Source of the DNA: Ananas comosus
Taxonomy: Eukaryota > Streptophyta > Magnoliopsida > Poales > Bromeliaceae
DNA length: 64,000 nucleotides
Direction: 5' to 3'
Assembly (NCBI RefSeq): GCF_001540865.1
Contig: NC_033633.1
Span: 5,113,950-5,177,949 of the forward strand
The notes under the pieces are model-generated. The model was given only the letters and a program-made list of their open reading frames with translations. It was not told the origin of the DNA and did no database searches. The position numbers and the translations under genes were made by a program. Numbering within the stretch: the stretch's first letter is position 1; each line of letters begins with the position of its first letter. Below are positions 59,711 through 64,000 of this stretch, piece by piece.

Positions 59711-60049
59711 TCTCTAAGTTTGAACATCCATACAGTAAAAATTTGAGCTCCCCATAGATTAACAATCTCACTTTAGCTATTTTCCACCTGTAGTAACACC
59801 GCAAAGATATTTGTAATGCCTCTCATCTTAGAACCGGCATGCCCAACAATCTAAAACAGTATGAATTGTTCTGACATCCTTGGCTCAAATACAATATTGT
59901 AGTTTCGTGACCCCGCTTGCTACGAAATAACTAGTAAATAAGTATTTTATTATGAGACGTATAATAAACATTTTATAGCTAGACTTCACGTGTAATATTT
60001 TCTTTGTTGGTTAGGAACAAGTAACCTTCTATATTTAGTCACTCTAAGT
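59711..60049. other. no feature seen
   Basis: AT-rich intergenic sequence between the SINE and the Mutator-type MITE. Nothing recognisable. Confidence 0.6.
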
Positions 60050-60058
60050 AGTTTTTAT

Positions 60059-60561
60059 AGGGCAATTGTATATATACTTCTGAAAAGTTTCCGACTTTCT
60101 AATTTATCTCTCTTAGAAAGCTAATATTGAAAATATTTTTTTTGCGTTCCAACCTATTTCAAATATACGAGTTAAATTTTGTTAATGAACGGTTAACAAA
60201 CTGTTATTTCTATGAAATTACTATTTTGCCCTTTCAAATATACCCTTCTACTATCACCGACATTTTTTATTTGCCCTTAAGTTAAAAGTATTTTGATTTT
60301 TAATCTTTTCAAATATACCCTACTACCGTCACCAACATTTTTTATTTGCCCTTAAGTTAAGGGCAAAATAGGTAATTTATTTATTTTTTTTAACTCTGTT
60401 AGATATTTAACTTATATTTAACTCAAGTTAATTTAACGGGTGGTAACTGCAAAAGTATTTTGGAATAATGAACAAACATATGAGGGGTATATTGAAAAGA
60501 AAAAAAATAAAAATAATAAGATATTTTTAAAGTTTTGAAAGGTATTTAGGCAATTATCCCT
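60059..60561. mobile_element. Mutator-type MITE with 9 bp target duplication
   Basis: 503 bp, non-coding. Ends agggcaattgtatatatac and, inverted, agggataattgcctaaatac. Flanked by agtttttat at 60050-60058 and 60562-60570, a perfect 9 bp duplication, the hallmark of Mutator-like elements. Inside are two ~54 bp near-identical copies (60232-60285, 60307-60360) containing tttatttgcccttaagttaa. Confidence 0.85.
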
Positions 60562-60570
60562 AGTTTTTAT

Positions 60571-61489
60571 TTATCAAATACCATATCGTCAGATTTTTCA
60601 AGCCAAAAACAATTTTTCAAGGTAAGCATATTTTTATATTTATACTAGCATCAATGTTGTCTATTAGTCCAACATCTTTTTCACATCATAGATGATGACA
60701 TTTCTTGCCCTTTTTCTTCATTGCAAAACTACCTCATTTTCTATCCAAGTGTTTTTCTGTAAAAGATTACCATTCCTTTTTGGCTTCGCGATGCCCTTCA
60801 CTTACCAGTAAGCTTGATGTTTGATCATGCTTGTTATCGTCCTAGATATGCATGCACAGCTATGTAATAATACACACATAATTCTTTTTCATCAATCTAC
60901 TTCTATCTCTAAATTGTAAACAACTTGTTGGGAACTCGAAAGATCATCCGTCATGCGCCTTCAATAAAGATGCACGAAAGAATAGAGAAAATCGAACAAA
61001 CGGTAAAGAAATAAATGCGGAAAGAAAAAAAAATTAAAATTTACGTGGTTCGACAATTGTCTATGTTCATAGAGAGAGCAAGAGACATGTGTTCCACTAT
61101 ATGAAGATGCTTACACCTTATGTCTTTTTCAGATAAAAACCAAGCGCTTTATAATGAATCCCACATTTTTCTTGTTCCAACCAAACTTCTAAGAAATTAC
61201 CAAAAAAGCTTTTCGTAAAATTGAAAAAACTAAATTAGAAAAGTATAGAAAACTCTAACCAAAATCTTTTGTACCGTTGCTTCGAAGAATCCGAATAGCT
61301 CAGGTAATTGGTCGAGCAACTCCGCTCCGCTGCCAACTCCGATCCAGACGTCGCATGTGAGGCAACCTCTCCCTTGCCGTTGTATGGCCATCCGGCGCAG
61401 TATATTAATTAGCCACCGTATATTCCAATTAACTTTTGGCCTCACACGACGCACCTTTTCGTTGCCCGTACATGTATATATGTAGAGAG
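60571..61489. other. no confident gene; LTR-like fragment
   Basis: About 60930-61180 contains gggaactcgaaagatcatcc and tttacgtggttcgacaattg, strings common in plant retrotransposon termini (probably minus strand); low confidence. 61250-61450 is less AT-rich but has no recognisable protein. Confidence 0.35.
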
Positions 61490-61910
61490 AGAGATGAGCT
61501 AGAATGTTATCAATAGCAAATGAGTTCCGTTGTCACCCATTTATTTTCGATGATGGAACCTCCAAATCGATGATAGGCACTGTTGAACATGATCTATATC
61601 ACTTAAAGTATTTAAAACCAAATTTTAAATCTTTTCGATATTATTGTAATCAAAAGATTTCAAATTTTTTAATATTAATGGATGATATAAGGCATTTTCT
61701 TATTTAACGGTGTAAAAATATATCCAAATCAATTAAATTTTGGTTAGAAAATTTTTAAAACTATTTAAAACAAGATTTATACTCTCGATCTTGATCACAA
61801 GATTCCTATTATCACTTTTTAAAGGATATTTATTTTCAGCCGTTTATTTTGTATACACTTGATAGACAAGAGAATAATATAAAAAATACATGAAATTTGG
61901 TTTCTAAATA
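61490..61910. mobile_element. long-TIR MITE, right end missing
   Basis: Left end agatgagctagaatgttatc and the inner blocks (gatgatggaacctccaaatcg, gttgaacatgatctat) match the family at 54291 and 62179. The right ~100 bp including the inverted end is replaced by a TA tract. Confidence 0.7.
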
Positions 61911-61934
61911 CTTATATATATATATATATATATA

Positions 61935-62165
61935 GTAGAGCTATTGTACTATCAGAAGTATAAAGGATCTGGTGCTTCCGACTTTTTGGCCCTTAGATCA
62001 GTCCCTTTAATCATTTTCTAACCTTTGGATTAATACTATTACCCTGTAGGAACCACTCAAACCTAGGGGGAACTGCAATCATCCCAACCATACAATTTTT
62101 TATCCAAGGGTCAAAAAATCAGAAGCATCAAATCTTCTATACTTTTGATAGCATAGTAGCTCTAC
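61935..62165. mobile_element. MITE (231 bp) with ~60 bp inverted repeats
   Basis: Left gtagagctattgtactatc and right the imperfect inverse (gatagcatagtagctctac); the inverted repeats also include ggtgcttccgactttttggc and its counterpart. Flanked by TA repeats. Confidence 0.85.
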
Positions 62166-62504
62166 ATTATATATATATAGGCTGGTATACTATCGGTAGC
62201 ACGGGAGGCCTCCCTGCTACCAAGTTGTTTTTAATGATGCGGCTTCCAAATCGACGATCGGCTCCGTTAGACTTGATCTATATGTTAAGGATTTTCTAGG
62301 TTGGCAGATGTCGTAAAGTCGAATGGAGTCTTGAAGAGTTGATCGCGGAGGTTTGAAGAGAAGATTCAATTTGAAGAGTAAAGGCTCATTCGGAAAGCTC
62401 GGCACCTCAGATATGAAGAATAGATCATTTGTGATGAGTCTCTAATTACAATAAGTTCAGAAGACTTAGATTGCTTTAAAAAACTTAATCTGAACTTTTC
62501 TGTG

Positions 62505-62775
62505 TTATGGGTCCCCGGGTTGAGAGACCGGACCCCGGGTTGAGAGACCGGACCCCGAGGGTCCTCACTGCGTAGAATGTTGAGGCAACCGGTCTTTGGA
62601 AAGTGAGACCAGTTCCCGAACATGGGTTTTTCTGTCATGCAGCGAGGGACCGGTCTCTGGCATGAGAGACCGGTTCCCGAACGTTGTGTTTTTTGTCACG
62701 CAGTGAGGGACCGGTCTCTCACTCGAAAGACCGGTCTCCCAAAGACCGGTCTCCTCGAGAAGACCGGTCCCTGAG
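62505..62775. repeat. cluster of seven ACCGGT motifs in copia solo LTR
   Basis: Seven gggaccggtctc-type sites plus three one-base variants, 222-492 bp from the LTR start and about 60 bp upstream of the TATA box. The first two variants are in a tandem pair around ccccgggttgagagaccgg. Shares gcagcgagggaccggtct with the Tekay-like LTRs. Confidence 0.9.
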
Positions 62776-62838
62776 GACGACACCAGTTTTTAAAATAGAC
62801 TTTTTGTAATCCTAGTCCACTTCTAAGTCTTCTAAATC

Positions 62839-62846
62839 TATAAATA
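62839..62846 (+). promoter_or_regulatory. TATA box of copia solo LTR
   Basis: TATAAATA in aatctataaataagcc, directly downstream of the ACCGGT cluster. Confidence 0.7.
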
Positions 62847-63934
62847 AGCCATGGGGGTCATCATATGAGAGTATGCTTAGAATTTCTACCTTTCTAAAAC
62901 CCTAGAAACTTATTTTCATGTTCTTATGATTTTATTCATATAACAAGTTTCGCATAATCTACCATCGACTTGATTCTTAAGTTTTAACTCGAGAATTTCT
63001 TCGAGAATCAAGTTGATGATTGATTAGAAGGTAAACCCTCATAACTTATGGTATTTTAAGTCTTAATCACCACAAATCATCAATTCTACGAGCTCCGGAA
63101 GGAGGTTTGGCACGTGGATCTCGCGTGAAGCTGAGGATTCGGTGGACGTTTCGAGGAGTTGAGGCGTTGACGCAGCAAGGAATTGCGGTGGGGTCGATTG
63201 GAGGATTCCTATCGATCGAGGACCGGCGAAGACAATCGACAACGAGAATTCGGTAAATTGAGTCATATATTTTGATTAAATCACTTGTACTCAAGCTTTC
63301 TTAGTGGATTTTCTTCGTGTGATCGGTCCCGTGGGTTTTTCACTCCGAATTGGAGTTTTTCCACGTTAAATCTCGGTGTGTTGTTTTTTATTTTCCGCTA
63401 TCTTTTTTATTCGCATCGAGAGGTTTGGTTTTTGCCGTTTACACCTATTCACCCCCCCTCTAGGTGTTATTTACCTTTTAGATCCTTGGGATCCATATCT
63501 TTCACTATATTATTGAAAGTATTTGAAAATTAAATTTCATAATTTTTCAGCATCATTTACCTATTAAATGAGTAGTCTAAAAATGAATGGTTGAAAATAA
63601 AAATCTCATAAAAAATAATGATAAAAGGCTTAAATTAAGGATCAGATGTACTGATTTTACTCTAAATAGTGAAAAAAAAAATTGTATAAAAATTTTATCA
63701 GATTTAGATTGTTTTACACCGTTAAATTCACAAAAGCATCACATCTATCATTAAAATTGTCAATTTTGAGAGCTTTTGATTACTAGCAAAATGATGTCGA
63801 AAAATTATGAAATTTAGTTTCCAAATACTTTTAATAGTGTAGATCAAGTCTAACGGAGTCGATCATCGATTTGAAAGCCACATCATTGAAAACAACTTGG
63901 TAGCACTAGCAGCCTAGCTCTATATATATAATCT

Positions 63935-63938
<4 letters not shown>

Positions 63939-64000
<62 letters not shown>
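63939..64000. repeat. (TA)n microsatellite at window end
   Basis: Pure TA alternation to the last base; it continues beyond the window. Confidence 0.95.

Larger units (their letters stand above)
62283..63504 (+). mobile_element. copia-type solo LTR (1222 bp) with 5 bp target duplication
   Basis: tgttaaggattttc ... ccatatctttca, flanked by ctata at 62278-62282 and 63505-63509. The end region (cctattcaccccccctctag) is typical of plant Ty1/copia LTRs. A TATA box lies at 62839. No internal coding region. Sits inside a MITE. Confidence 0.9.
62179..63920. mobile_element. long-TIR MITE split by a solo LTR
   Basis: Left aggctggtatactatcggtag ... ccaagttgtttttaatgatg; the right end (63850-63920) is its imperfect inverse over about 100 bp. 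Without the inserted solo LTR and one target-site copy it would be about 515 bp, like its relatives. Confidence 0.85.

Noticed and set aside
61230..61454. 74-codon minus-strand frame
   Set aside because: No domain recognised, next to LTR-like debris.

Overview
This is a stretch of nuclear plant DNA, most likely from a monocot (a tentative call). The evidence is plant-type Ty3/gypsy chromoviruses, Ty1/copia elements, an L1-like LINE, a tRNA-derived SINE, Helitron and MITE remains, and one clear host gene, a group-F bZIP transcription factor with a His/Cys-rich zinc-sensor motif. No bacterial-style gene, CRISPR array or operon is present. Apart from the bZIP gene, almost everything recognisable is repeat-derived.

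Layout. 1-8166: five tandem copies of a ~1.7 kb AT-rich non-coding unit; one carries a 5S-rRNA-like TRIM fragment. 8167-10762: truncated copia element (minus). 10763-17728: decayed gypsy element (plus) with truncated 5' LTR, PBS, gag, pol, chromodomain, PPT and complete 3' LTR, itself hit by a 420 bp TG..CA element with a 5 bp target duplication. 17729-21157: most of a long LTR (family A). 21158-22179: LTR-like debris. 22180-23131 and 55522-56215: two halves of one copia polyprotein remnant, separated by a Helitron (23132-55521) whose two ends are fixed by the copia reading frame resuming exactly.

Inside the Helitron lie: a second family-A LTR (23597-29532) carrying a 3.24 kb solo LTR (25154-28393, target duplication atgcg); a minus-strand LTR-type segment (29533-30965 plus 48409-49350) split by a Tekay/Del-like array LTR-internal-LTR-internal-LTR (30966-48408); an L1-like LINE (to 52330); an RPA1-like Helitron gene fragment (52782-53440); and several MITEs seated in TA microsatellites.

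57546-58238 (minus) is the bZIP gene, with a TATA box near 59070. The right end holds a SINE with an 18 bp target duplication, a Mutator-type MITE with a 9 bp duplication, further long-TIR MITEs, and a copia-type solo LTR (62283-63504) inside a MITE.

Assembly cautions: single Ns at 7040 and 16576 look like collapsed gaps, and 30966-~33975 and ~41886-~47195 carry dense small indels with sharp edges, which looks like uncorrected long-read consensus rather than biological decay. All similarity statements are by eye; no alignment or database search was run.
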